Positions 1 through 6,520 of a stretch of DNA of 9,322 bases are shown in pieces (the stretch's first letter is position 1; each line of letters starts with the position of its first letter). The stretch is from Gemmatimonadota bacterium (GTDB taxonomy: Bacteria; Gemmatimonadota; Gemmatimonadetes; Gemmatimonadales; GWC2-71-9): contig QHUD01000084.1 of assembly GCA_003221085.1 (NCBI GenBank), positions 1 through 9,322 on the forward strand. Reading direction: 5' to 3'. The notes under the pieces were generated by a model. The model was given only the letters and a program-made list of their open reading frames with translations. It did no database searches and was not told the DNA's origin. Both the position numbers and the translations under genes were made by a program.

Positions 1-2004
1 ACGACCCTGTGGCTGGCCCGTGTGGTATCGGGAGCCGGAGTGTGGTCCGCCCTGAGCCTGTGGTGGGCGGGTGACTACCTCGGCGCATTGGTGGTGGCGC
101 CCGTCTTGCTCACGTGGGTGGGTCCGGCCAGCGTGCGCATCGGCCGGCGTGCGGCGCTCGAAATGTCTCTGCTGGTGGGCGGTGCCGTGCTCGCAACCAT
201 GGCGATCTTCGGCGGCCTGCTGCCGGCGTCGCTGCTGCTGCCGACCCAATACCCCTATCTCTTGTTCCCCTTCGTGATCGGGGCGGCGCTGCGGTTCGGC
301 CCCCGCGGGGCCTCGCTCCTGACCATGACCGTGGCGACGCTCGCCGTCGGCTACACCGCGCGGGGGGGCGGTCCCTTCGTCATGCAGACGGTGCCGAGCA
401 CCGATACCGCGCTCCTGCTGTACATCGGCATCCTCGCCGTCACCGGATTGTCCCTGGGCCCGGCCACGGCCCGTCACGAGCGAGCGGAGCGCGCGCTGCG
501 AGAGGCCAACGAGCATCTCGCCGCCGTGATTCAAAGCTCGCCGCTCGCCATTTACACGCTCGACCCGACGGGCACGGTGCGGACGTGGAATCGGGCGGCC
601 GAGGCGCTCTACGGCTGGCGGGCGGAGGAGGTCATCGGCCGCCCGCTGCCTACGATCGCCCAGGATATGGAGGAGTTGCGGGGCGAAGCGCTGCGGGGGC
701 TGGAGGCCACCCGACGCAGGAAAGACGGGACGGCGGTGAACATCAGTCTCTCCGTTGCTCCGCTGCATGATGCCGCGGGGCGGGTCACGGGGATATTGTC
801 GATCGCGGCGGACGTCACGGAGATGCGACAGCTCGAAGCGCAGTACCGCCAGGCACAAAAGATGGAGGCGGTCGGGCGACTCGCCGGTGGCATCGCGCAC
901 GATTTCAACAATCTGCTGACCGCGATCATCGGGACGACCTCCCTGGTGCTGGAGGACCTGGGGCTCGAGTCACGGGCTCGCCTAGACATCCAGGAAATCG
1001 AGAAGGCCGCCAAGCGGGCCGCCGGGCTCACGCGCCAGCTGCTGATCTTCAGCCGGCAGCAAGTGCTCGAGCCCCGCGCGCTCGATCTGAACGCGTTGGT
1101 CGGCAACCTGGAGCGGATGTTGCATCGGCTCATCGGCGAAGACATCGAGCTGCGGACGAAGCCGGCCGCCGCGCTGGGGGCCGTGCTAGCCGATCCGGGC
1201 CAGCTCGAACAAGCGATCGTGAACCTGGTGGTGAATGCGCGGGACGCCATGCCGAAGGGAGGCCGTCTCACGATTGAAACGGCGGATGTCGAGCTCGATC
1301 GGAGCTACGTCACGCGGCACGTACCAACCCAGCCAGGCCCGTATGTCCTGCTCGCCATCAGCGACACGGGTGTGGGCATGGATAGCGCGACCAAGGCGCG
1401 CCTGTTCGAGCCGTTTTTCACGACCAAGGAGCCTGGGCGAGGTACGGGACTCGGGCTCGCGACGGTGTACGGTATCGTCAAGCAGAGCGGCGGATACATC
1501 TGGGCGTACAGCGAGCTGGGCCACGGCACCACCTTCAAGATCTATCTGCCGCGAGTGGCCGAGACTGCGGAGGCGCTGGAGTCGACGACCGGCACACCCA
1601 CCCCAGTGGGCGGATCGGAGACGGTGCTCGTCGTGGAGGACCAGGAAGAGGTCCGAAAGCTGACCAAGCGCGTCCTCCAGGCGCGGGGGTACAAGGTGCT
1701 GGCCGCTCGGAACGGCGCCGAGGCGTTGGAGATAGTCGACCGGCATCCGACGCAGATCCATCTGATGATCACCGATGTGGTGATGCCCGGGATCAACGGC
1801 CGCGAGCTGGCGCAGCTCGCTTGCGGGCGGCGGAGCGACCTGAAGGTGCTCTATGTGTCGGGCTACGCCGGTGAGGCGGTACTCCAGCACCGGTTGCTGG
1901 AACCGGGCGTCGCGTTTCTCCAGAAGCCCTTCACCCCTGACGCGCTGGCGCGCAAGACTCGCGAAGTGCTCGATAACAGCAGATTGGCAAGTGAGAGTCA
2001 CTGA
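1..2004 (+). CDS. MASE1-PAS hybrid sensor histidine kinase with C-terminal receiver (5' truncated by window edge)
   Basis: The frame is open from base 1, so the N-terminus lies outside the window; a GTG at 22 is in frame but is probably internal. Numbering from that GTG: residues 1-147 are a multi-pass membrane region with the W-x-GD-x-LG-x-L...P signature of MASE1 sensors. Residues about 165-270 form a PAS/PAC domain. HisKA follows, with phospho-acceptor His293 in the IAHDFNN motif. The HATPase domain shows an N box (Asn405), G1 (DTGVGM, 448-453), an F box (FEPFF, 462-466) and G2 (GRGTGLGL, 472-479). A receiver domain (about 532-650) has the acidic pair Glu539/Asp540, phospho-acceptor Asp585, Ser613 and Lys635. 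All catalytic residues are present, so it should be an active hybrid kinase, autophosphorylating at His and passing phosphate to its own receiver. The ligand is unknown and no output regulator is adjacent. The stop is TGA at 2002-2004. Confidence 0.93.
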   Translation, partial: TTLWLARVVSGAGVWSALSLWWAGDYLGALVVAPVLLTWVGPASVRIGRRAALEMSLLVGGAVLATMAIFGGLLPASLLLPTQYPYLLFPFVIGAALRFGPRGASLLTMTVATLAVGYTARGGGPFVMQTVPSTDTALLLYIGILAVTGLSLGPATARHERAERALREANEHLAAVIQSSPLAIYTLDPTGTVRTWNRAAEALYGWRAEEVIGRPLPTIAQDMEELRGEALRGLEATRRRKDGTAVNISLSVAPLHDAAGRVTGILSIAADVTEMRQLEAQYRQAQKMEAVGRLAGGIAHDFNNLLTAIIGTTSLVLEDLGLESRARLDIQEIEKAAKRAAGLTRQLLIFSRQQVLEPRALDLNALVGNLERMLHRLIGEDIELRTKPAAALGAVLADPGQLEQAIVNLVVNARDAMPKGGRLTIETADVELDRSYVTRHVPTQPGPYVLLAISDTGVGMDSATKARLFEPFFTTKEPGRGTGLGLATVYGIVKQSGGYIWAYSELGHGTTFKIYLPRVAETAEALESTTGTPTPVGGSETVLVVEDQEEVRKLTKRVLQARGYKVLAARNGAEALEIVDRHPTQIHLMITDVVMPGINGRELAQLACGRRSDLKVLYVSGYAGEAVLQHRLLEPGVAFLQKPFTPDALARKTREVLDNSRLASESH

Positions 2005-2024
2005 CCCCGGGCGCAAGCCCGGGG
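2005..2024 (+). terminator. GC-rich hairpin directly after the kinase stop codon
   Basis: A perfect 8-bp stem (CCCCGGGC/GCCCGGGG) closes a GCAA tetraloop and begins on the base after the kinase TGA. No U-tract follows, so it is not a canonical intrinsic terminator. It could be a U-less terminator or an mRNA 3'-end stabiliser. The right arm can also pair with sequence further downstream (see findings). Confidence 0.5.
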
Positions 2025-2343
2025 ATCACGAGCGCTCGTTTGACCGTGATCATCTGCCCCTTCGGCCGCGAGGGGTGCGCGCGGAGGATCTTGCCGGTCG
2101 GCTCGCGGGACGTAGCTTAAGCCACTGCGGTAGCGGGAGGCCCGAGCACAGGTACCTAGTTTGAGGTCTCCGATGTGACGTTGCCTCGTCGTCTCGGTTC
2201 GCGCTCGACCGGTTCCGCGGTTGAACCAGCCCGTAGTTCGGGTTGCATTGTTTTCCCGACTTCTGCAGACCAATCCAGAGCTCGAGCCCCTCCTGCTGGC
2301 GAGAACGTCCAATCGTCTGACGACAGCTTGCCAGTGCCTTAAC
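2025..2343. other. Intergenic region with several small hairpins, no gene seen
   Basis: No convincing reading frame, tRNA or rRNA was seen here. Visible structure includes the 12-nt palindrome ACGAGCGCTCGT (2028-2039) followed by TTT, the inverted pair GATCACG (2024-2030)/CGTGATC (2045-2051), GGTTC (2211-2215)/GAACC (2223-2227), and CCCG (2230-2233)/CGGG (2239-2242) followed by a T-rich stretch. The promoter for the lipoprotein at 2355 probably lies in the right half, but no -35/-10 pair is good enough to call. Confidence 0.4.
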
Positions 2344-2354
2344 AAGGAGGAGCT

Positions 2355-3017
2355 ATGAAAACGCAACACCTCGTCGGGGGGCTAGTCGGCATTGCGCTGG
2401 TGGGCCTTGCTCTGGCATGCGACAGAGCGAACCCGCCCTCGGCCCCGGCGGCATCAAAGATCAGTGCGTCGGAGAGGGAGGGCGATAACCGGTCGGGCCG
2501 CGAAGGCGACCAGACGTTCCGGTGGGACATCATTAGCGTGGATTTCGCGACTGGCACTCTCTCTGCAGGCGGAATGGCTTCGGCGGTTGCCAACGATGGC
2601 TCGAAGATCACCGTCACTGGATCTGGCAGGTTCGGGGTCGGTGATGAAGACGCTGTGAGGGGCGGCGGAACATGGGAGACGTTCGACATGGCTGGCACCT
2701 CCACCGGGAAGGGAACGTACCGGGTGAGGGAACTCGTCAGGTTTGACGTAGCGCCCGGGACAGCACCACTCCCCCACGACAACATCGGCGCTCTCGCCGA
2801 CGAGCGGGCTGGCCTCCTAGTTCTCCGTATCTCCTACTCGGATGGCAGCGGAGGGGTGCTCGTCGTGAGCTGCCACCTAGTGGGAACGCCGACGACCGTT
2901 ATCGAGGGGGTCACGATATCGAAGGGGTTCGTGGGTTTCTTGGGGGAGCTGCCGCCTGCTCCTCCCGGGAACGCGAACCGGACGAGCTTCCACCTGTTAA
3001 GTGAAGAGGAGGACTAG
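2355..3017 (+). CDS. Predicted lipoprotein of unknown function
   Basis: A 220-residue protein. The start is fixed by a strong Shine-Dalgarno AAGGAGG (2344-2350), 4 nt before ATG. The N-terminus is a type II signal peptide: Lys2, a hydrophobic core from about 6 to 21, and a lipobox ending ALA-Cys22, with Asp23 after the Cys. In Escherichia coli, Asp at +2 favours inner-membrane retention; whether that rule applies here is unknown. A charged, Ser/Arg/Glu-rich linker (about 35-55) precedes a domain rich in alternating beta-type residues and Gly (about 56-215), with a GGGTWETF stretch and a GTYRVRELVRFD stretch. The tail is acidic (EEED). I do not recognise the family. The one mature Cys besides Cys22 lies near residue 176 (SCHL). 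The gene appears monocistronic: a structured gap lies upstream and a strong hairpin follows. It is most likely an exported envelope protein, with no function assigned. Confidence 0.8.
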   Translation: MKTQHLVGGLVGIALVGLALACDRANPPSAPAASKISASEREGDNRSGREGDQTFRWDIISVDFATGTLSAGGMASAVANDGSKITVTGSGRFGVGDEDAVRGGGTWETFDMAGTSTGKGTYRVRELVRFDVAPGTAPLPHDNIGALADERAGLLVLRISYSDGSGGVLVVSCHLVGTPTTVIEGVTISKGFVGFLGELPPAPPGNANRTSFHLLSEEED

Positions 3018-3032
3018 CTACGCGACGTTGCG

Positions 3033-3059
3033 GCGGGGGCGGCTCAAAGCCGCCCCTGC
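3033..3059 (+). terminator. Strong GC hairpin after the lipoprotein gene
   Basis: A stem of about 12 bp (3033-3044 with 3048-3059, one G-T wobble) with a 3-nt CAA loop starts 15 nt after the stop codon of the lipoprotein gene. No run of T follows on either strand. Its position and stability suggest a transcription end, but without a U-tract this is only likely. Confidence 0.6.
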
Positions 3060-3176
3060 GTCCCAACGCGGGCGCGCGACCCGTGACCGTTTCCTGACAA
3101 TTGGCGCCCCCGAAGACGGGTCCTGCGGCGTTCCCGGGGGTAGCACTCGCACACCGAACCATGGTCCTCACTTCAT

Positions 3177-4253
3177 GTGACGGTGCGGAGGTTGAGTATG
3201 ATGCTCCTGCTACTGCTCTCGCTCGCGGCTCGCGCTCCGTCCGGCGCGGCCGGGACCGCCATGCGCCGTGACGACCCACCGGTGAAAGTCTGGCTCGATC
3301 AGGACAATTACAGGCGCGGCGACAAGGCGCATGTCAACGTAAAGCTCGGCGAGGACGGCTACCTCGTCGTGCTCCGCGCCGATGCCGACCGCCGCGTCCG
3401 GGTGCTGTTTCCGCTCGACCCGGGCGACGACGCCTTCGTGCGCGGCGGGCGGACGATCGAGCTTCGCGGCCGCGGCGACCGCGAGGCGTTCTCGATCGAC
3501 GAGCGCGAGGGCTCGGGGCTCGTGCTCGCCGCTCGCTCGGTGATACCGTTCACGTTCGACGAGTTCGTGCATGGGGATCATTGGGATTACCGCGTGCTGA
3601 CCACGCGCGACGCCGGCGACGACCAGGAGCAGGCGCTGCTCGACGTCGTGCAGCGCATGGTACCCGACGGCCACTTCGACTATGACGCGGTGACCTACAC
3701 CGTCGCGTCGCCGCGGGCGTACTACGACGGCGCTTACTCCCCGTACTCCTCGTCCGTTGGTCTGGGGCTGGGCTACGGCTTCGGCGGGCCCCGGAGCTTC
3801 CGTTTCAGCCTCGCCTTCGGCGACCCGTTTTTCTTCCGGCCGTTTTTCTTCCGTGCGCCCTGCTTCGACCCGTTCTTCTTTGATCCGTTCTTCTGCGACC
3901 CGTCCTTCGTCGATCCGTTCCTCCTTCCCCGTCGGTTCCTCTTTCCCCGTCGGTTTTTCTTCCCGCGGGTGTTCGTCTTCAGTCGCACCGTTCGCCGCCC
4001 CTTCGTCTTCACGGCTCGACCCCCGATCGCGGCGACGGGTCCGCGGCTGCGGGCGCCGACGGGCGCTGCGTACAGTCGTACGACTCCGGCGAATGCGGCT
4101 GGGCGACCGCGCGAGCTCGGCGTGCGCGGCTGGGGACGGGCGCCGACGATCCAGGGGCGCCGATTCTCCCGTGCCGGCGTGTCACGCCGCACGTTTGGTC
4201 TCCCGTCCCGCGGGGCCGGCTCGCTGCGTCGGGGCAGCGGCCGCAGGCGCTAG
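3177..4253 (+). CDS. Secreted DUF4384-domain protein with Phe-rich repeat tail
   Basis: The 358-residue frame begins at GTG 3177. An ATG at 3198 (residue 8) has a better SD (GGAGG 3187-3191, 6-nt gap). However, the longer form supplies the Arg-Arg n-region expected before the Leu-rich signal core (residues 8-17), so the start is undecided. After a Sec signal, residues about 34-140 match the DUF4384 pattern: a Y-x-x-GD turn, then GYLVVLRADADxRVRVLFP, then a Gly/Arg-rich stretch and an F-D-E segment. This domain is found in envelope or secreted proteins and its molecular role is not settled. Residues 182-205 are Tyr/Gly/Ser-rich. Residues 208-278 are an extreme Phe-Pro-Asp/Arg repeat (DPFFF, PRRFFF). 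Residues 280-358 are Arg/Gly/Pro/Ala-rich and very basic. The tail is low-complexity, with one Cys at 229 and one at 240. A surface or matrix role is possible. The gene stands alone, with 159 nt upstream and 89 nt to the next gene. Confidence 0.8.
   Translation: MTVRRLSMMLLLLLSLAARAPSGAAGTAMRRDDPPVKVWLDQDNYRRGDKAHVNVKLGEDGYLVVLRADADRRVRVLFPLDPGDDAFVRGGRTIELRGRGDREAFSIDEREGSGLVLAARSVIPFTFDEFVHGDHWDYRVLTTRDAGDDQEQALLDVVQRMVPDGHFDYDAVTYTVASPRAYYDGAYSPYSSSVGLGLGYGFGGPRSFRFSLAFGDPFFFRPFFFRAPCFDPFFFDPFFCDPSFVDPFLLPRRFLFPRRFFFPRVFVFSRTVRRPFVFTARPPIAATGPRLRAPTGAAYSRTTPANAAGRPRELGVRGWGRAPTIQGRRFSRAGVSRRTFGLPSRGAGSLRRGSGRRR
3822..3980 (+). repeat. In-frame tandem repeats encoding DPFFF and PRRFFF units
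   Basis: Within the DUF4384 gene, 15-nt units encoding Asp/Arg-Pro-Phe-Phe-Phe variants lie at 3822-3836, 3837-3851, 3867-3881, 3882-3896, 3897-3911 and 3912-3926. These are followed by 18-nt units encoding Pro-Arg-Arg/Val-Phe-x-Phe at 3927-3944, 3945-3962 and 3963-3980. The + strand is heavily pyrimidine-rich through the tract. The repeat unit is a multiple of three, so copy-number changes would keep frame. Confidence 0.8.
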
Positions 4254-4342
4254 CGCGCCGAGCCCGGAACCGCGATCGGCGGCGTAATCCGGGGCTCTAC
4301 TACCACGGCAAGACTCACGTGCACACGCTGCTCGGAGGGACC

Positions 4343-4753
4343 ATGAACCGTCATCCAGGCTTGCCACTACTTCTTCTACTGACCATCGGCTGCATGAATT
4401 CCAGCGGACCAGGGGGCGGCGGAGCAGTGTGCACGCCGAGTGCGACCGTCGCTTGCGTCACGATTCAAGACTTCTCCTTCTCGCCTCCCTCATTGTCGAT
4501 CAAGGTTGGTACGACGGTTCACTGGACGAACAACGGCCCCTCGGGGCATACCAGCACCAGCGACGCGGGCGTCTGGAACAGCGGGAACCTTAGCGCGCCG
4601 AGCGGCGGCGGGGCGTATGGGGGTGGGACTGCCGCAGGGTCGTATCAGTTTGTGTTTACCGCGCCGGGCACGTACGGCTACCACTGCTCCAACCATCCTC
4701 CCTCCTTGCCGCAGTACGCCGGGTTCACGGGGACGATCACGGTTACCCAGTAA
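4343..4753 (+). CDS. Cupredoxin (plastocyanin/azurin-like) lipoprotein
   Basis: A 136-residue blue-copper-fold protein. ATG 4343 is chosen over the in-frame GTG 4319 because GGAGGG (4334-4339) sits just before it and it gives a clean lipoprotein signal: a Leu-rich core, then lipobox TIG-Cys17. A Gly-rich linker (22-27) leads to the cupredoxin domain (about 36-135). The early strand FSFSPPSLSIKVGTTVHWTNNG is typical of the family. Copper ligands are His69 (GHTSTSD), Cys115 and His118 (YHCSNHP). The usual axial Met, expected just before the final GTITV strand, is replaced by Phe128 (AGFTGTITV). A second Cys pair (30, 38) near the start may form a disulfide. The likely role is electron transfer or copper binding at the envelope. 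The gene converges on merA with only 16 nt between stop codons. Nothing in the sequence ties it to the mercury genes beyond position. Confidence 0.88.
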   Translation: MNRHPGLPLLLLLTIGCMNSSGPGGGGAVCTPSATVACVTIQDFSFSPPSLSIKVGTTVHWTNNGPSGHTSTSDAGVWNSGNLSAPSGGGAYGGGTAAGSYQFVFTAPGTYGYHCSNHPPSLPQYAGFTGTITVTQ

Positions 4754-4769
4754 CGGGACTGCAACGTGC

Positions 4770-6128
4770 TCACGCCGCGCAGCACGACAGCTTCGCGACG
4801 TCCTTCGTGAACGCCTGCGCCGCGAGTTTGATGCCCTCCGAGAGCGTCAGGTACGGATGGAAGGTCGAGGTGACTTCGTCGATCGCGAGCCCGAGCTTGG
4901 TCGCGAGGGTCGGCTCGGTGATCATCTCACCGGCCTCGGCCGCGAGGATGTGCGCGCCGATGATCTTCTTGGTACCGGCATCCGCCACCAGCTTGATGAA
5001 CCCCCGGGTGTCATGCGCCGCGAGCGCCCTCGGCACGTGCTCGAGCGGCAGCTTGGAGACGAGCGGCTCGATTCCCTGAGCTCGTGCCTCGTTCTCGGTA
5101 AGGCCGACGGAGGAGACCGCGGGATCGGTGAAGGTCACTTTGGGCAGCGACGAGAGATCGGAGCGGCGCTGGTTTCCCGTCAGGGCGTTCTCAGCCGCGA
5201 GTGCACCGCCATAGGCCGCTGCATACACGAACATGGGGTCGCCGATCACGTCGCCTGCGGCATACACGTTGGGGTTCGTCGTCCGCAGAAACTCATCGAC
5301 GACGATTTCTCCCTTCGCGCCGAGGGTGACGCCGATCGTGTCGAGCCCGAACCCCGCCGTGTTGGCTCGCCGACCCGTGGCGACCAGCAGCTGTTCGGCG
5401 CGTGCAATGCGCGCGGCGGAATCTGCGTGGTACTGGACCTCGTAGCCATCGTTACCCTTGCGCACTCGATCAACCCTGACGTCGGTGTAGACGTCGAGCC
5501 CCTCGGACCGGAGGTAATCGCCCAGGGCGTTCCCGACATCTGGGTCTTCTGACGGCACGACGCGGGGTAGCGCTTCGAGGACCGTGACCCGCACGCCGAG
5601 CCGGGCGAACATCTGTGCCAGCTCGAGGTAGCCGGCCTCGGCGAGACCTGGGATCGGCGGTGCCCAGGGAGAGGCGCCCGTGGTCACCAAAATCTTGCCC
5701 GCAGTCAGCGTACGACCACCGGCGAGGCGAATCTCTTTACCGGAGACGAAGGTGGCACGCTCCTGGAACAGGGTGATGGAAGGGTAGGCCCGCAGCACGT
5801 TCCAGTACTTCGTCTGCCGCAGCTCGGCCACGAGCGCATCCTTCTCGGCCCGCACCGTCGGCCAGTCCGGGTGTCCGTCGGTCGCGGGGATTCCCCGAAA
5901 TCCGTGATGGACCCGGCGGTGCTGTGCCTCGGCTGCGCGGATGAGCGTCTTCGACGGCACACAGCCGACGTTGACGCAGGTCCCGCCCAGCGTCGCGCCC
6001 TCCACCATCGCGACCCGGGCGTCTAGATCGGCTGCCTGAATCGCGGCGGCGAACCCCGCCGAGCCACCCCCTACGACCAGGAAGTCAAACTCACCGCCTC
6101 TTGGAATCACGCTCGGCGCCTCGGTCAC
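4770..6128 (-). CDS. merA: Mercuric reductase MerA with an internal deletion in the NADPH domain
   Basis: MerA is a cytoplasmic FAD flavoenzyme that reduces Hg(II) to Hg(0) with NADPH. The protein is 452 residues and has no N-terminal HMA domain. GTG 6128 is the start: it overlaps the merP stop (GTGA) and follows GGAGG (6139-6135) by 6 nt; a longer frame to 6446 reads only merP out of frame. Seen: the FAD glycine motif GGGSAG (20-25), the redox pair Cys51/Cys56 in GGTCVNVGC, Tyr108 and Tyr426 at the positions of the conserved active-site tyrosines, the second FAD motif YAAGD (289-293), and the C-terminal vicinal Cys449-Cys450 that hands Hg to the active site. Odd: the text passes directly from PPIPGLAEAGY (to 167) to LELAQMFARLG (168-178). 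Intact MerA has about 25 more residues there, carrying TSTEAL, the first Rossmann strand and the NADPH glycine loop. The frame is otherwise intact. NADPH binding, and so activity, is probably lost unless this is an assembly error. Confidence 0.93.
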   Translation of the reverse strand: MTEAPSVIPRGGEFDFLVVGGGSAGFAAAIQAADLDARVAMVEGATLGGTCVNVGCVPSKTLIRAAEAQHRRVHHGFRGIPATDGHPDWPTVRAEKDALVAELRQTKYWNVLRAYPSITLFQERATFVSGKEIRLAGGRTLTAGKILVTTGASPWAPPIPGLAEAGYLELAQMFARLGVRVTVLEALPRVVPSEDPDVGNALGDYLRSEGLDVYTDVRVDRVRKGNDGYEVQYHADSAARIARAEQLLVATGRRANTAGFGLDTIGVTLGAKGEIVVDEFLRTTNPNVYAAGDVIGDPMFVYAAAYGGALAAENALTGNQRRSDLSSLPKVTFTDPAVSSVGLTENEARAQGIEPLVSKLPLEHVPRALAAHDTRGFIKLVADAGTKKIIGAHILAAEAGEMITEPTLATKLGLAIDEVTSTFHPYLTLSEGIKLAAQAFTKDVAKLSCCAA

Positions 6129-6508
6129 TGGCCGCCTCCGGGAGTCTTCGACGTGTCTGGCAGGATGGTAGCGCCGAAGCCCGTGAGCCTGGTCAGGTGA
6201 GCAGCGATCTCCGCGGGCTTGACGCGCCGCGGGTCGTAGCGTACGACGCCGAGACTGTCGTCCAACGTCACGGTGGCGCTGTACACGCCCGCGAGTCGCT
6301 TCAACGCGAGCCGCGCCGTCGTGGGACAGCTGCCGCAGGTCATCTTGGAGATGTGAAGGCGAACGGTGGCCGTGTCCGGAGCCTGCAGGGCGACCTGCGC
6401 AGGCTGCGCGGCGGCCGTCTGGATTCCGCCGCCGCAGATTGGGCAAATGGCAGCGGCACCGCCGAGTCCTGCCGCGAACAGCAACGCGAGCTTCATTGAT
6501 GATACCAT
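6125..6508 (-). CDS. merP: MerP-like periplasmic mercury-binding protein
   Basis: 127 residues. The start is ATG 6508, preceded by AGGAGG (6520-6515) with a 6-nt gap; upstream in-frame codons lie inside merT. A Sec signal peptide (about 1-20, ending GGAAA) is followed by an unusual CPICGG (Cys22, Cys25), a Gln/Ala/Pro linker, and a heavy-metal-associated domain (about 46-113) with MTCGSC (Cys58, Cys61), the site that binds Hg(II) in MerP. The rest of the domain matches the beta-alpha-beta-beta-alpha-beta pattern. Classical MerP is about 91 residues and has only the MTCxxC pair in the mature protein, so this form is extended at both ends and carries an extra CxxC. It should pass periplasmic Hg(II) to MerT. 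It lies 10 nt after merT and overlaps merA by 4 nt. Confidence 0.88.
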   Translation of the reverse strand: MVSSMKLALLFAAGLGGAAAICPICGGGIQTAAAQPAQVALQAPDTATVRLHISKMTCGSCPTTARLALKRLAGVYSATVTLDDSLGVVRYDPRRVKPAEIAAHLTRLTGFGATILPDTSKTPGGGQ

Positions 6509-6514
6509 TGGAAA

Positions 6515-6520
6515 CCTCCT
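6515..6520 (-). promoter_or_regulatory. merP Shine-Dalgarno overlapping the merT stop codon
   Basis: On the minus strand the bases read TAGGAGG, so the merT stop TAG (6521-6519) shares two bases with AGGAGG, 6 nt before the merP ATG. This decides the merP start and suggests that ribosomes ending merT re-initiate on merP. Confidence 0.75.

Noticed and set aside
1186..2016. Minus-strand frame of 276 codons opposite the kinase
   Set aside because: It is antisense to the conserved HATPase and receiver domains and has no recognisable motif; it is a GC-driven shadow.
2100..2240. Possible tRNA, from GGTTCGCG-like and paired segments
   Set aside because: No acceptor stem or full cloverleaf could be drawn.
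3773..4192. Minus-strand Lys/Asn/Gly-rich frame opposite the Phe repeats
   Set aside because: The KKNGS-like repeats are just the reverse reading of the Phe codon tract, with no start context; the + frame is supported by its signal peptide and DUF4384 domain.
4440..5552. Long + strand frame of 370 codons
   Set aside because: It runs through the cupredoxin in the wrong frame and antisense to conserved merA; its composition is an Arg/Gly-rich shadow with no domain.
6129..6446. N-terminal extension of MerA to ATG 6446 giving a 558-residue protein
   Set aside because: The extra 106 residues are merP read in another frame and show no HMA domain; GTG 6128 has a good ribosome site and the usual overlap with merP.
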